Shown: in pieces, positions 30,109 to 40,600 of the stretch | Position numbering within the stretch: the first letter of the stretch is position 1 | Layout: each line of letters starts with the position of its first letter | Assembly: GCA_021849505.1 (NCBI GenBank) | Contig: JAJZSW010000004.1 | Span: 1-64,000 of the forward strand | Length of the DNA stretch: 64,000 nt | Source of the DNA: Pseudomonadota bacterium | Lineage (GTDB): Bacteria > Pseudomonadota > Gammaproteobacteria > Burkholderiales > Rhodocyclaceae | Direction of reading: 5' to 3' | Made by a program: the position numbers and the translations under genes | Notes under the pieces: model-generated | The model's database searches: none | What the model was told of the DNA's origin: nothing | The model's input: the letters and a program-made list of their open reading frames with translations, nothing else

Positions 30109-31122
30109 CTAGAAGTCGGCATCCAGCACGACGCGGTAGCGCGCCTTGCCGGAGCGCAGGTGCGCGAGCGCCTCATTGACCCGGCTCATCGGGAAATGCT
30201 CGACCTGCGGCTCGATCCGGTGCCGGACGCAGAAGTCCAGCATCTGCGCCATGTCGGTCGGCGAGCCGATCGCGGATCCGGACACGCACTTCTGCCCGTC
30301 AAGCAGCGAGAACACCTTGACCGGCACCGGTTCGAGCACCGCCCCGACGAAATGCAGCCGGCCGTGCGGCGCCAGCGTCGAGATGAGCGCCGGCCAGTCG
30401 AGCGGCACATTCACGGTCACGATGAGCAGGTCCAGCTTCTTCGCAAGCTGCGCGATGGCTTCCGGGTCGGTGCTGGACACGACGCGATGGGCCCCCAGCG
30501 CCTTGGCTTCCCTGGACTTCGCTGGCGAGGACGTGAAGGCGGTGACCTCGCAGCCCCAGGCCTTGGCGAACTTGACCGCCAGATGACCGAGGCCGCCGAT
30601 GCCGACGACGCCGACCCGACTCAGGGGCGAGATGTCATAGGCAATGAAGGGCGTGAAGACGGTGATGCCGCCGCAGAACAGGGGCCCTGCCACCGCTGGG
30701 GATAGCCCTGCGGGCAGGGGCACCGCCCAGGGCCACTGGGCGCGCACGCGTTCCGCAAACCCGCCGGGATGGTTGGAGATGGTCGCCCTGCTGTCGGCGC
30801 ACTGGTGATGCTCCCCGCCCAGGCAGGAAGCACAATGCAGGCAACTGCTGTTGGCCCAGCCGACACCCACCCGTTGCCCGATCTCCAGGCCCCTGGCCTG
30901 CGGCCCCATGGCGACGACGCGCCCGACGATTTCATGGCCGGGCACGATGGGATAGGTGGTGAATTGCCAGTCGTTGTCGATCATCGACAGGTCGGAATGG
31001 CAGACCCCGCAATGCTCGACCGCGATCTCGACCTCGTCGTCGCCCAGCGGGCCGGGTTCGTATTCGTAGAGCTCCAGCTTCTGGCCGGGTGCCTTGGCAG
31101 CCCATGCGCGTATCTTGCCCAT
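30109..31122 (-). CDS. Zinc-dependent alcohol dehydrogenase (YahK/cinnamyl-alcohol type)
   Basis: A 337-residue MDR-family enzyme that interconverts alcohols and aldehydes with NAD(P)H. The catalytic zinc is bound by C and H in HCGVCHSDL and GHEIVGRVV; the structural zinc by the four cysteines in SCLHCASCLGGEHHQC near residue 95. The nucleotide-binding glycines are VGVVGIGGLGHLAVKFAK near 175. ATG at 31122 has GAGGAG seven bases upstream. Substrate unknown. Confidence 0.92.
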   Translation of the reverse strand: MGKIRAWAAKAPGQKLELYEYEPGPLGDDEVEIAVEHCGVCHSDLSMIDNDWQFTTYPIVPGHEIVGRVVAMGPQARGLEIGQRVGVGWANSSCLHCASCLGGEHHQCADSRATISNHPGGFAERVRAQWPWAVPLPAGLSPAVAGPLFCGGITVFTPFIAYDISPLSRVGVVGIGGLGHLAVKFAKAWGCEVTAFTSSPAKSREAKALGAHRVVSSTDPEAIAQLAKKLDLLIVTVNVPLDWPALISTLAPHGRLHFVGAVLEPVPVKVFSLLDGQKCVSGSAIGSPTDMAQMLDFCVRHRIEPQVEHFPMSRVNEALAHLRSGKARYRVVLDADF

Positions 31123-31186
31123 CGAATCGCTCCTCATATCAGACAATCGTCAGCGCATTTTACGCGGGCACGCTCGCCAGCCGGCC

Positions 31187-32449
31187 TCACGCGGCGACGG
31201 GGAGTTGCGCCCAGCTCGTCGTGTAGCACGGCGACATCCTTGCGCGCTTCATCTTCCAGCGCTTGTCGACTCCCTCGGCGGCCGAGCGCAGGGTACCCCG
31301 CCCCCAGATCGCGTTGATGCGGTCCAGCGCCTGCATCAGGCGGGAGTTGTCCTGCGCCGGCGAGAACAGGCTCATCTGCCGGTTCGCCGCATCCGTCAGC
31401 TCGAGCAACGCGACCCCCGCCTTCTGGTAGGCGAAACCGGGGCGGTAGATGCGCTTGAGCCCCCACAAGGCCGCCTGCGTCAGGCGCAGGGTGTCGTCGG
31501 TCGCTTCCGGCAGCGGGATGGTCAGTCCGCGCTGGTACTGCGGCGCGTCCTTGTGCGGGTTGGTGCGGATGTAGACCTGCAGCATGCCGGCCAGCGATCC
31601 CTGCACGCGCAGCCTCTCCGCCGCGCTGGCGATGTAGCTCGCCACGGCTTCCTTGAGCTGCGGCAGGTCATACACATAGCTGCCGAACGAACGCGATGAC
31701 TGGATCTGCTGCTTGTTGGACGCGACCTCTTCCAGCGCCAGGCAGGGGATGCCGTTCAGCTCGGCCACCGTGCGCTCGACCACGACCGAGAACTCCCGGC
31801 GCAGGGTCTTGGCATCGGCGGTCCGGAGGTCTTCGACAGTGGCGATGCCCCGGGCGGCAAGCTGCTTCGTGAGCCGCGGGCCGATGCCCCAGACCTCACT
31901 GACCTCGATACGGGAGAACAGTCCGGAACGCTCGGCTGCCGTCAAGCGGCTGAAGTCGCAAACCCCGTCCGTTCCGGCCAGCCCCTTCTTTGCGCAGTGG
32001 TTCGCCAGCTTGGCGAGCGTCTTCGTGTCGGCGATGCCGACGCAGACGGGGATGCCCACCCACTGCTTGACCTGCCGGCGTATCCGCCGGCCGAACTCGA
32101 CCAGGTCGAACTGCCCGAACCCGTCCAGGCCGAGGAAGCATTCGTCGATGGAGTAGATCTCGTGGTCCGGGGCGTATTGCCCGAGGATCGCCATCACCCG
32201 GTTGCTCATGTCGGCGTACAGGGCGTAATTGCTGCTGAGGGCGACGATGCCGTGCTCCCTGGCCAGGTCGCGCATCTGGAACCACGGGGTGCCCATCCTG
32301 ACGCCGAGCGCCTTGACCTCGTTGCTGCGCGCCACGGCGCAGCCGTCGTTGTTGGACAGGACGACGACCGGCCGGCCTTCGAGCCGGGGAGCGAAGACCC
32401 GTTCGCAGGAGACGTAGAAGTTGTTGCAGTCGACCAGCGCGATGGGCAT
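31187..32449 (-). CDS. umuC: UmuC-type Y-family DNA polymerase subunit
   Basis: A 420-residue error-prone polymerase used in translesion synthesis. The catalytic carboxylates lie in [14 protein letters not shown] (residue 6) and [12 protein letters not shown] (about 100), with the finger motif [11 protein letters not shown] between them. A helix-hairpin-helix ([17 protein letters not shown]) and the C-terminal little-finger and DUF4113-like regions complete it. It starts two bases after the umuD stop, so the pair is co-translated. Confidence 0.95.
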   Translation of the reverse strand: MPIALVDCNNFYVSCERVFAPRLEGRPVVVLSNNDGCAVARSNEVKALGVRMGTPWFQMRDLAREHGIVALSSNYALYADMSNRVMAILGQYAPDHEIYSIDECFLGLDGFGQFDLVEFGRRIRRQVKQWVGIPVCVGIADTKTLAKLANHCAKKGLAGTDGVCDFSRLTAAERSGLFSRIEVSEVWGIGPRLTKQLAARGIATVEDLRTADAKTLRREFSVVVERTVAELNGIPCLALEEVASNKQQIQSSRSFGSYVYDLPQLKEAVASYIASAAERLRVQGSLAGMLQVYIRTNPHKDAPQYQRGLTIPLPEATDDTLRLTQAALWGLKRIYRPGFAYQKAGVALLELTDAANRQMSLFSPAQDNSRLMQALDRINAIWGRGTLRSAAEGVDKRWKMKRARMSPCYTTSWAQLPVAA

Positions 32450-32451
32450 CG

Positions 32452-32880
32452 CTAAACCTTGTGGATGCTCCAGCGCACGACGCCCCATACCGCGAGCTCC
32501 TGGTCGCCCGCGACGAGGATGTCCCCGTGGCCGGGATTGCCCGAGCGCAGCAGGATGCCATGCGGCAACAGGCAGAGCTGCTTGACGGTGAAGCTGCCGT
32601 CGATGACGGCAATCACGACGCAGCGGTCCTGCGGCTCCAGCGCACGGTCCACGACGAGCAGATCGCCGTCATGGATGCCGAAGCCGGTCATCGAATGCCC
32701 CTGCACGCGAATGAAGAAGGTGGCTTCCTGGTGCTCGATCAGGTGCTCGTCGAGGCTGAGGCGTTCTTCGTGGTAATCCGTCGCCGGGGACGGGAAGCCC
32801 GCGGGGACAGGCCGTGCCAGTACAGGGCATCCCGGCAACGGGATGCACGGCAAAGGCAGGCTGACCCAAGGTGTTTCCAT
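32452..32880 (-). CDS. umuD: UmuD-type SOS mutagenesis autoprotease
   Basis: A 142-residue LexA-fold protein that cleaves itself with RecA help and then activates UmuC. The cleavage-site region [13 protein letters not shown] (Ala-Gly bond) is near residue 25. The serine of the Ser/Lys dyad is in [15 protein letters not shown] and the lysine in GSFTVKQL. The start is uncertain: ATG 32880 is used, while an ATG at 32889 would add three residues; neither has a good ribosome site. I found no canonical CTG-N10-CAG LexA box upstream. Confidence 0.93.
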   Translation of the reverse strand: METPWVSLPLPCIPLPGCPVLARPVPAGFPSPATDYHEERLSLDEHLIEHQEATFFIRVQGHSMTGFGIHDGDLLVVDRALEPQDRCVVIAVIDGSFTVKQLCLLPHGILLRSGNPGHGDILVAGDQELAVWGVVRWSIHKV

Positions 32881-32895
32881 GAACACCATGCTAGT

Positions 32896-32907
32896 GAACG
32901 TTCGTTC
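32896..32907. promoter_or_regulatory. Possible operator upstream of umuDC
   Basis: GAACGTTCGTTC holds an eight-base palindrome GAACGTTC plus an overlapping GTTC repeat in the 45-base gap between the deoxyribosyltransferase-like gene and umuD. It is not the usual betaproteobacterial LexA box. Its position makes it a candidate for SOS or other repressor binding, at low confidence. Confidence 0.25.
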
Positions 32908-32925
32908 TCCTGTCAACCATCCTGC

Positions 32926-33672
32926 CTACCTGAAGCTCCTGAACTGCCGGCCGCTGATCCTCATCTGGCGGACGATGTCGTCCGGCCGGCAATCGGGGTG
33001 CGCCGCCAGTGCGATGCCCGACCACGCCGCGATCCAGCTTTGGACCTTTTCCTCCCCGACCTTGTACTGCGCGGCGACGGTGGCGACGGCCCTGCCGTCG
33101 GCGATCCGGCCGTCCGCGACCCAGCGCAGGTAGCGGATTGCCGCCTCGATGGCGGTTCTCGCCAGGGGATCGTCCGGCAGTTTCGCCGCCGTCGCCTCCC
33201 GGGCTCCACCCCGGAGTTGCCTGAGGCAATCTTCCAGGCTTCCCGCCACGATCAGGGCCGGCACGGCCAGCATCAGGTTCAGGGGCAGGCCGAAGTCCTC
33301 GATGGCCATGCCACGGTCGTCGCGCGTCCTTGCCGGATCAGCCTGTTCGATGCGATTGACCCGCGCCAGCAGGGTCTCCCCGCGTTCGACGTAGCCGCAC
33401 ACCTGCTTGCCCAGCGCCACGGCATAGCCGAGCTCGAAACAGGTGCCCGAATCCGGCTCCGCCCCGCGAAACGGGTTGAGGTTGGCGACGACCGCCTGCG
33501 CCTGCCGGATCAGCTCGAGGTTGGCCGCGAAGATCCTGTCCGGCGCGGTCTCGCCGTGGTCGATGGGCAGCAGCGGCTCGCAGCCATGGCGGCGGCAGAT
33601 TTCCCGGGCGGATTCGGCCCACTCGAGGACATCGGGGCGGAAGACGTCGGGACCGGCGAGGTAGATTTTCAT
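32926..33672 (-). CDS. Nucleoside 2-deoxyribosyltransferase-like protein with C-terminal extension
   Basis: A 248-residue protein. Residues 1-155 have the family features: N-terminal KIYLAGPDVFRP, the catalytic-type ANLNPFRGAEPDSGTCFELGYA, then GKQVCGYV. Such enzymes move deoxyribose between bases or hydrolyse nucleotides. A further 90 residues resemble no catalytic domain I know and include a helix-turn-helix-like segment (AVATVAAQYKVGEEKVQSWI), so this is a fusion or a subfamily extension. It lies directly upstream of umuDC on the same strand (36 bases to the earlier possible umuD start), which hints at a nucleotide-pool role during DNA damage. Confidence 0.78.
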   Translation of the reverse strand: MKIYLAGPDVFRPDVLEWAESAREICRRHGCEPLLPIDHGETAPDRIFAANLELIRQAQAVVANLNPFRGAEPDSGTCFELGYAVALGKQVCGYVERGETLLARVNRIEQADPARTRDDRGMAIEDFGLPLNLMLAVPALIVAGSLEDCLRQLRGGAREATAAKLPDDPLARTAIEAAIRYLRWVADGRIADGRAVATVAAQYKVGEEKVQSWIAAWSGIALAAHPDCRPDDIVRQMRISGRQFRSFR

Positions 33673-33750
33673 GGGCGGGGATGATCGGCAGGAAGTCCAG
33701 GGAGTTTACCGGTCCGTACAATGGCGGTTTTTTTGCACGGGAGATTCCTG

Positions 33751-34407
33751 ATGGACATTGCCAAGATCGCCTTGAGCCGCCACACCTGCAAGGCCTACGA
33801 CCCGGGCCGCAAGATTCCGGCCGAGCAGGTCGAGCAGCTCAAGACGCTGCTGCGCCATGCGCCCTCCTCGGTGAATTCGCAGCCCTGGCATTTCATCGTC
33901 GCTGCCAGCGATGCCGCCAAGGCGCGCATCGCCAGGGCGACCGAGCACCCGGTGTATGCGGCCAACACGCCCAAGATCCTCGCTGCCTCGCATGTGGTGG
34001 TCTGCTGCGCGCGCACGACCATGGACGAGTCGCAGATCACGGCGATCACCGACCAGGAGGAGCGCGACGGCCGCTTCCCGAACGCCGAGGGCAAGGCGCT
34101 CCAGTTCAAGAGCCGCAGCTTCTACGTGAATCTGCACCGCTTCGACTTCCGTGACACCCAGCACTGGATGGAGAAGCAGGTCTATCTCGCGCTCGGCACC
34201 CTGCTGCTGGGCGCCGCCACGCTGGGCATCGACGCGACGCCGATCGAGGGCTTCGACAGCCGCGTCCTCAACGATGAGCTCGGCCTGCGCGAGCAGGGGC
34301 TGACCAGCGTGGTGCTCGCCGCGCTCGGCTATCGCGGCGCGGAGGATTTCAACGCCCGGCTGCCCAAGTCCAGGCTGCCCGCCGCGACGGTGATTTCCGA
34401 GCTTTGA
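33751..34407 (+). CDS. Nitroreductase (NfsB-like, FMN-dependent)
   Basis: A 218-residue protein that would reduce nitroaromatics, quinones or flavins with NAD(P)H. FMN-contact motifs are visible: SRHTCKAYDPGRKIP near residue 10, APSSVNSQPWHFIVA near 38, and GIDATPIEGFD near 165. GGGAG lies eight bases before ATG 33751. The azlC start (TTG) overlaps its stop, so it may be the first gene of an azlCD operon by chance of compaction. Confidence 0.9.
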   Translation: MDIAKIALSRHTCKAYDPGRKIPAEQVEQLKTLLRHAPSSVNSQPWHFIVAASDAAKARIARATEHPVYAANTPKILAASHVVVCCARTTMDESQITAITDQEERDGRFPNAEGKALQFKSRSFYVNLHRFDFRDTQHWMEKQVYLALGTLLLGAATLGIDATPIEGFDSRVLNDELGLREQGLTSVVLAALGYRGAEDFNARLPKSRLPAATVISEL

Positions 34408-35108
34408 ACCCCGCCTTCCGCGCCGGTGCAGAAGCCGGCTTGCGCGCCTTCATCCCGCTGTCGGTCGGCTTCATTCCCTGGGCGATCGTCACCGGCATCG
34501 CCATGCGCGCCATCGGCATGGATGCCCTCGAATCGATGGGCATGAGCCTGCTCGTCTTCGCGGCGACCGCGCAGTTCGGCGCGCTGCCGCTGATCGCCAG
34601 CGGCGCGCCGCTGTGGCTGATCTTCGTCACGGGCATGGTCCTGAACCTGCGCTTCGTGATTTTCAGCGCGGCGATCGCGCCGGCCCTGCACGAGCAGTCG
34701 CTGGCGCGCCGCCTCGTCGGCGGCTTCCTGCTCACCGACGCGGCGTTCGCGGTGCTCGGCCCGGGACTCGCCGGCGCGCGCGACCCGGCCTGGCGCTGGG
34801 GCTATTACCTCGTCCCCTCGCTCTACGGCTGGCTGCTCTGGCAAGGCTTCGTGCTGGTCGGGGTCCTGGGCGCGGGCTTCTTCCCGCGCGACTGGTCGCT
34901 CGAGTTCATGGGCACGATCGCGCTGATGGTCATGGTCGTGCCGATGGTGCGCTCGCAGCCGATGCTGGTCGCCGCGCTGACGGGCGGCCTGGGCGCCGTG
35001 TTCCTGCGCGACCTGCCGCTGCGGCTCGGCCTGTTCGCCGCCATTCTGCTCGGCATCGCGGCGGGCTTCGCCGCCGAGCACTGGCGCAGGAAGGAGACGG
35101 CGGAATGA
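34404..35108 (+). CDS. azlC: AzlC-family branched-chain amino acid exporter subunit
   Basis: A 234-residue protein with about six membrane helices. AzlC, with the small AzlD, exports branched-chain amino acids or analogues. Family features are RAFIPLSVGFIPWAIVTG, the FAATAQFGALPLI segment and the LNLRFVIFSAA segment. The TTG start overlaps the nitroreductase stop (TTGA), and its own stop overlaps the azlD start (ATGA). Confidence 0.9.
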   Translation: MNPAFRAGAEAGLRAFIPLSVGFIPWAIVTGIAMRAIGMDALESMGMSLLVFAATAQFGALPLIASGAPLWLIFVTGMVLNLRFVIFSAAIAPALHEQSLARRLVGGFLLTDAAFAVLGPGLAGARDPAWRWGYYLVPSLYGWLLWQGFVLVGVLGAGFFPRDWSLEFMGTIALMVMVVPMVRSQPMLVAALTGGLGAVFLRDLPLRLGLFAAILLGIAAGFAAEHWRRKETAE

Positions 35109-35434
35109 TCGAAGGCGTCTGGCTGTGGATCGCGTTCCTGCTGCTGGGAGCCACCACGCTGATCACGCGCGGCAGCTTCATCGTGATCGGCGAGCGGGGC
35201 AGCCTGCCCCCGGTGCTGCAGCGCGCCCTGCGCTATGCGCCAGCCGCCGCCCTCTCGGCGCTGGTCGTGCCGGACCTGCTGCTCGTGCAGGGCGACCTCC
35301 AGCCCTTCAATCCCAAGCTGTTCGCCGGACTGGTCGTCATCGCGATCGCGCTGCGCTGGCGCAATCCCTGGCTGCCGTTCATCCTCGGCATGGGCGCGCT
35401 GTGGGCGGCCCGCTTCTTCGCCGGCCCGGCCTAG
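35105..35434 (+). CDS. azlD: AzlD-family transporter subunit
   Basis: A 109-residue protein with three to four membrane helices and the family motifs TLITRGSFIVIG and LRYAPAAALSALVVPDLL. It is translationally coupled to azlC and would be its partner. Repeat copy 5 begins five bases after its stop. Confidence 0.9.
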   Translation: MIEGVWLWIAFLLLGATTLITRGSFIVIGERGSLPPVLQRALRYAPAAALSALVVPDLLLVQGDLQPFNPKLFAGLVVIAIALRWRNPWLPFILGMGALWAARFFAGPA

Positions 35435-35438
35435 CGCG

Positions 35439-35462
35439 TGCCGTCCCGCCAGCGCCGACTTT
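35439..35462 (-). repeat. Dispersed 24-bp repeat, copy 5
   Basis: In the minus orientation it begins AAAGTCGGCGCTGG and ends GGGACGGCA, a perfect consensus copy, in the gap after azlD. Confidence 0.9.
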
Positions 35463-35521
35463 CATATTGACGCCGGCACGCGATTCCTGAACACTGGACA
35501 CCCCCAATGCAGGAGACCGCC

Positions 35522-36373
35522 ATGAACCGTTTCCGCCTCGCTGCTTTCCTTTGCGCATTGAGTTTGTTCGGCAGCACCCACGCCGAAACACCGCGTCCGG
35601 CACTGCCGCTGTTCGACGCCCATCTCCACTACAACTGGGAACCCGCGCCGCACCTGCCGCTCGACCAGGTGCTGGCGCTGCTGCGCGCGCAGAACGTCAC
35701 GGGCATCCTCGCTACCAGCCGGCCGAACGACGGCACGCGCGCGCTCTACGAAGCTTCGCGCAGCACGGCGCGGGATCTCTGGGTCGTTCCCTTCATCCGC
35801 CCCTACCGCGTGCGGCCGGACATCCAGACCTGGATGAGCGATCCGCAGACCGAACAACTGATCGCCACGGAATTCGCGCGCGGCTACTATCGTGGCATCG
35901 GCGAGTTCCATCTGTCCGGCCAGGCCGCCGCTGCGCCGCAGGTGAAGACCACCGTGGCCTTCGCAGCGAAACACGACCTCTACCTGCACGCCCACGCCGA
36001 CGACGAGGCGCTCGAAATCCTCTTCCGGCACGACCCGCGGGCGAAAATCATCTGGGCGCATACCGGTTTTTCGACCGCGCCGGAAAAGGTCGAGGCCTAT
36101 CTGCAGCGCCATCCGACGCTCTGGTGCGAGTTGTCCTACCGCTACGGCATCACCGACGGCAGCGGCCGGCTGACGCCCGAATGGAAGCGACTCTTCGAGA
36201 AATACCCCGACCGCTTCCTGGTCGGCTCGGATACCTGGATCGATGAGCGCTGGGACAGCTACGCCGCCATCATGGGCGGCTACCGGCAGTGGCTGGCGCA
36301 GTTGCCGCCGGCGGTGGCGGAGCAGATCGCCTTCCGCAACGGCGAGCGGCTGTTTCAAAAATTGACGAAATAG
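35522..36373 (+). CDS. Periplasmic amidohydrolase (metal-dependent hydrolase)
   Basis: A 283-residue protein with a signal peptide (FRLAAFLCALSLFGSTHA). The TIM-barrel metal ligands typical of the amidohydrolase_2 family are present: DAHLHYNW near residue 37, LHAHADD near 157, WAHTGFST near 180 and GSDTWIDERWD near 235. It could act on lactones or carboxylic acids; the substrate is unknown. AGGAG precedes the ATG at 35522. Confidence 0.82.
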   Translation: MNRFRLAAFLCALSLFGSTHAETPRPALPLFDAHLHYNWEPAPHLPLDQVLALLRAQNVTGILATSRPNDGTRALYEASRSTARDLWVVPFIRPYRVRPDIQTWMSDPQTEQLIATEFARGYYRGIGEFHLSGQAAAAPQVKTTVAFAAKHDLYLHAHADDEALEILFRHDPRAKIIWAHTGFSTAPEKVEAYLQRHPTLWCELSYRYGITDGSGRLTPEWKRLFEKYPDRFLVGSDTWIDERWDSYAAIMGGYRQWLAQLPPAVAEQIAFRNGERLFQKLTK

Positions 36374-36431
36374 GCCGCTGGCCGGCGGGCAATTGGGGGA
36401 AAATCCGCCAGCGCCACTCTTTGTCCCGATC

Positions 36432-37619
36432 ATGCCCGCATCCGCATCCAACGCCCCCCGCAGCGCCGGCCGCATCCTCGTCGTTCTCGCCGTCATCATC
36501 GCCCTCGCCGCCGCCGGCTGGTACTGGCGCGAACAGTCGGCCGCGCCGCCGGCCAAGAAGGGGCCGGGCGCCATCCCCGTCGTCAGCGCCGCTGTCGCCA
36601 CGGCCGATGTGCCGGTGCGCCTCGCCGCCAACGGCACGGTCAGCGCACTGCAGTCCGTCGAGGTGCGCGCCCAGATCAGTGCGACGATCCGCGCGGTTCA
36701 CGTCAAGGAAGGCCAGTTCGTCAAGCGCGGCGAGCGGCTGTTCACGCTGGATACGCGCACCGAGGAGGCGAACCTCGGCAAGGCGGCGGCGCAGGTCGCC
36801 AAAAGCCGCGCGGATCTCGCCAATGCCGAGCGCAACCTGAAACGGCAGCGCGAACTCTTCGCGCAGAAATTCATCTCGCAGACGGCGCTCGACGCGGTGC
36901 AGAACCAGGTCGACAGCCTGCGCGCCCAGGTCGCGGCCGATCTCGCCGTGGTCGAAGCCGGCCGCGTCGCGCGCGGATACGGCGAGATCGTCGCGCCGAT
37001 TGCCGGCCGCATCGGCGCGGTGAATGTCTATCCGGGCAGCCTGGCGCAGCCGAGTGGCACGCCGCTGGTCAGCATCACGCAGATTGACCCGATCAACGTC
37101 AGCTTCACGCTGCCCGAGCGCGAACTGCCCCAGCTGCAACAATCGATGGCGCAGGGCGCGGTCGCGGTGGCGGCCCGTCTCGACGCGGACAGCCCGGCGA
37201 CGCGTAACGGCAAGCTGGTCTTCATCGACAACGCGGTCGACAGCGGCAGCGGCACGATCCGGCTCAAGGCGCAGTTCGACAATCCCGACAGCCGGCTCTG
37301 GCCGGGCATGTTCGTCACTGTGAGCCTCTCGCCGCGGACCCTGACCAACGTCCTCACCGTTCCGGTCCAGGCGGTGCAGACCGGGCCGGAGCGGAAGTTC
37401 CTCTACGTGATCGACGCGGAGAACAAGGTCGGCATCGCGCCGGTGCGCGTCCTGCTGGTGCAGGATGGCCGCGCCGTCATCGAGGGGCCGGATGCCGGCA
37501 CCCGCGTGGTTGTCGAAGGCGCGCAGAACCTGCGCCCCGGCAGCACGGTCGCCGAAGCGCGGCCGGACGACCCCAAGGCGCCCTCCGGCGCAGGAAAAGG
37601 CAAGCAGAAGCCATCATGA
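36432..37619 (+). CDS. RND efflux periplasmic adaptor (MdtA-like)
   Basis: A 395-residue membrane-fusion protein with an N-terminal membrane helix (ILVVLAVIIALAAAGWYW). The lipoyl half-motifs NGTVSALQSVEVRAQ and GEIVAPIAGRIGAVNV flank a coiled-coil hairpin (about residues 110-180), and a beta-barrel domain (QIDPINVSFTLPE) follows. It connects the RND pump to an outer-membrane channel; no channel gene is adjacent. The gene overlaps the pump gene by four bases. Confidence 0.92.
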   Translation: MPASASNAPRSAGRILVVLAVIIALAAAGWYWREQSAAPPAKKGPGAIPVVSAAVATADVPVRLAANGTVSALQSVEVRAQISATIRAVHVKEGQFVKRGERLFTLDTRTEEANLGKAAAQVAKSRADLANAERNLKRQRELFAQKFISQTALDAVQNQVDSLRAQVAADLAVVEAGRVARGYGEIVAPIAGRIGAVNVYPGSLAQPSGTPLVSITQIDPINVSFTLPERELPQLQQSMAQGAVAVAARLDADSPATRNGKLVFIDNAVDSGSGTIRLKAQFDNPDSRLWPGMFVTVSLSPRTLTNVLTVPVQAVQTGPERKFLYVIDAENKVGIAPVRVLLVQDGRAVIEGPDAGTRVVVEGAQNLRPGSTVAEARPDDPKAPSGAGKGKQKPS

Positions 37620-40600
37620 ACCTCTCGGAACTCTGCATCCGCCGTCCGGTGATGACGGTGCTGCTGTCGGCCTCCGCCATCGTCGCCGGCATTCTCGCCT
37701 ACATCGGCCTGCCGATCGCCGCGTTGCCGAGTTACGACGCGCCGACGATTTCCGTCACCGCCAACCTGCCCGGCGCGAGCCCGGAGACCATGGCCGCGTC
37801 GGTCGCCACGCCGCTCGAGCGGCAGTTCTCGACGATCGCCGGACTGGAAGTGATGAGCTCGACCTCGACGCTCGGCAGCACTTCGATCACGCTCGAGTTC
37901 GCCCAGGACCGCAGCATCGACAGCGCCGCCATCGACGTGCAGGCCGCGCTGCTGCGCGCCCAGCGGTCCATGCCGGCGGAAATGACCACGCCGCCGGCCT
38001 ATCGCAAGGTCAATCCGGCCGACGCCCCGATCGTCTTCCTTTCGCTCACCTCGCCGTCGATGCCGCTGTCGGACGTGAACAACTTCGCCGACAAGCTGAT
38101 CGCGCCGACGCTTTCCACCCTGCCGGGTGTCGCCCAGGTCAATATCAACGGCCAGAAAAAGTTCGCGGTGCGCATCCGCGTCGATGCCGAGGCGCTCGCC
38201 GCGCGCAACCTGACGCTGGAAGACATCGCCACCGCCCTGCGCGGCGCCAACGCGAACTCGCCGGTCGGGGTACTGGAAGGACCGCGCCAGACGCTGACCA
38301 TCCAGGCCAACCGCCAGCTCGAAAACGCGGAAGCCTTTGCGCGCCTGATCGTCGCCACGGCGCCCGGGGGGCGTCCGGTGCGCCTGGCCGATGTCGCCGT
38401 CGTCGAAGACAGCGTCGAATCGGTCAAGACCGCGAGCTGGGTAAACGGCGAGCGTGGCATCACCCTTTCGGTGCTGCGCCAGCCGGGCGCGAACACCGTG
38501 GCGACCGTCGACGCGATCCGCGCCGCCCTGCCCGGCCTGATCGCCCAGATGCCCGGCTCGGTCGAACTGAAGCTGCGCAACGACCGTGCGCGCTCGATCC
38601 GCGAGGCGATCCACGACGTGCAGGTCACGCTCGCCTTCACGATGGCGCTGGTCGTCGGCGTCATCTTCCTGTTCCTGCGCAAGCCGAGTGCGACCATCAT
38701 CCCGGCGCTCTCGCTGCCGATCTCCCTGCTCGGCACGGTGGCGCTGATGCGCGCGTTCGGCTACACGCTCGACAACATCTCGCTGCTGGCGATCACGCTG
38801 GCGGTCGGCCTCGTGGTGGATGACGCCGTCGTCGTGCTCGAAAACATCGTGCGCCACGTCGAGAACGGCGAGAAGCCGCTGCAGGCGGCCCTGCGCGGCG
38901 CGAAGGAAGTCAGTTTCACGATCGTGTCGATTTCCGTTTCCCTGGTCGCAGTGTTCATTCCGATCTTCTTCATGCCCGGCGTGATCGGCCTGCTGTTCCA
39001 TGAATTCGCCGCGGTCGTCGGCATCGCCGTCCTCATTTCGGCGCTCGTGTCCCTGACGCTGATCCCGATGCTGGCGAGCCGCTTCATCCGCCACGAGGAG
39101 GCCGCAAGCCGCAGCCTGCGCCTGACGGCCTGGTTCGAGCGCGGTTTCGCGGCGACGCTGCGGCTCTACGAGCGGGCGCTCGACTGGTCGCTCGGGCACA
39201 GCCGCAGCGTTCTCGCGCTGGCTTTTGCCACCTTCGCCGCGACCTGGTGGCTGTTCGTCGTGCTGCCCAAGGGCTTTTTCCCCAACGAGGACATCGGCCA
39301 GGCCATCGTCACCGTCGAGGCCGTCGAGGACATTTCCTTTCCGGCGATGACCGAGTTGCTGCAGCGCACCAGCGACGTGATCCGCGCCAACCCGGCGGTG
39401 GATACCCTGATCGTGCATGCCAACGACAGCAACAGCGGCCGCATGTTCATGGCCCTCAAGCCCAGCGGCCAGCGCCCGCACATCGACAAGGTGGTCGAGA
39501 GCCTGCGCCGGGAAACGCGCGCCATCCCCGGCGTCAATGTCTTCATCAACCCGATGCAGAACCTGCGCCTCGGCGGGCGGGTCAGCAAGAGCCGCTACCA
39601 GTACATCCTGCGCAGCGTGAAGGCGGGCGAACTGCGCGCGTCGGCCGACGGCATGGTGACGCGCCTACGCGAGGATCCGCTGTTCCGCGACGTCACCACC
39701 GATGCCCAGATCAAGAGCCTGCAGGCGCGCCTCGAGATCGACCGCGACAAGGCCAACCTGCTCGGCGTGCAGATCGCCGACATCCGCACCGCCCTCTACA
39801 GCGCCTTCGGCGAACGGCAGGTCTCGACGATCTTCACTTCGAGCGACAGCTACCAGGTGATCCTGCAGCTGGGCGCGGAAGACCGCGCCGAGGAAAGCGC
39901 CTTCGACAAAATTTATCTGCGTGCGAAGGGTGGCGCCCTCGTCCCGCTGGCGAGCCTCGCGACGGTCGAGCGCGAAGTCGGCCCGCTGTCGATCAACCAC
40001 GCCGGCCAGCTCACGGCGATCACGATTTCCTTCAACCTCGCGCCGAACGCGGCGCTCGGCGATGCTTCGCGCAACATCGAAAAGTACCGGCAGGAGCTCA
40101 ACTTCCCGGCCAGCATCCTGACCAGCTGGGGCGGCGATGCGGCCGCCTTCCAGGCCTCGCAGACCAGCCAGTGGATCCTGATCGCCGCCGCGCTGCTGGT
40201 CATCTACGTGCTGCTCGGCGTGCTCTACGAGAGCTACATCCACCCGCTGACGATCCTCGCCGGCCTGCCCTCCGCGGCCGTCGGTGCGCTGTGCCTGCTC
40301 TGGCTGTTCCGCATGGACCTTTCGATCATCGCCATGATCGGCATCCTGATGCTGATCGGCATCGTCAAGAAGAACGCCATCATGATGATCGACTTCGCGC
40401 TCGCCGCGCAGCGCGAACAGGGCATGGACCCGCGCGCGGCGATCCGCAGCGCCTGCCTGATCCGCTTCCGGCCGATCATGATGACCACCTCGGCCGCGCT
40501 GATGGGCGCGCTGCCGATCGCGCTCGGCCTCGGCGCGGGCGCCGAGTTGCGCCAGCCGCTCGGCCTCTCGGTCGTCGGCGGCCTGCTCTTCTCGCAGGCG

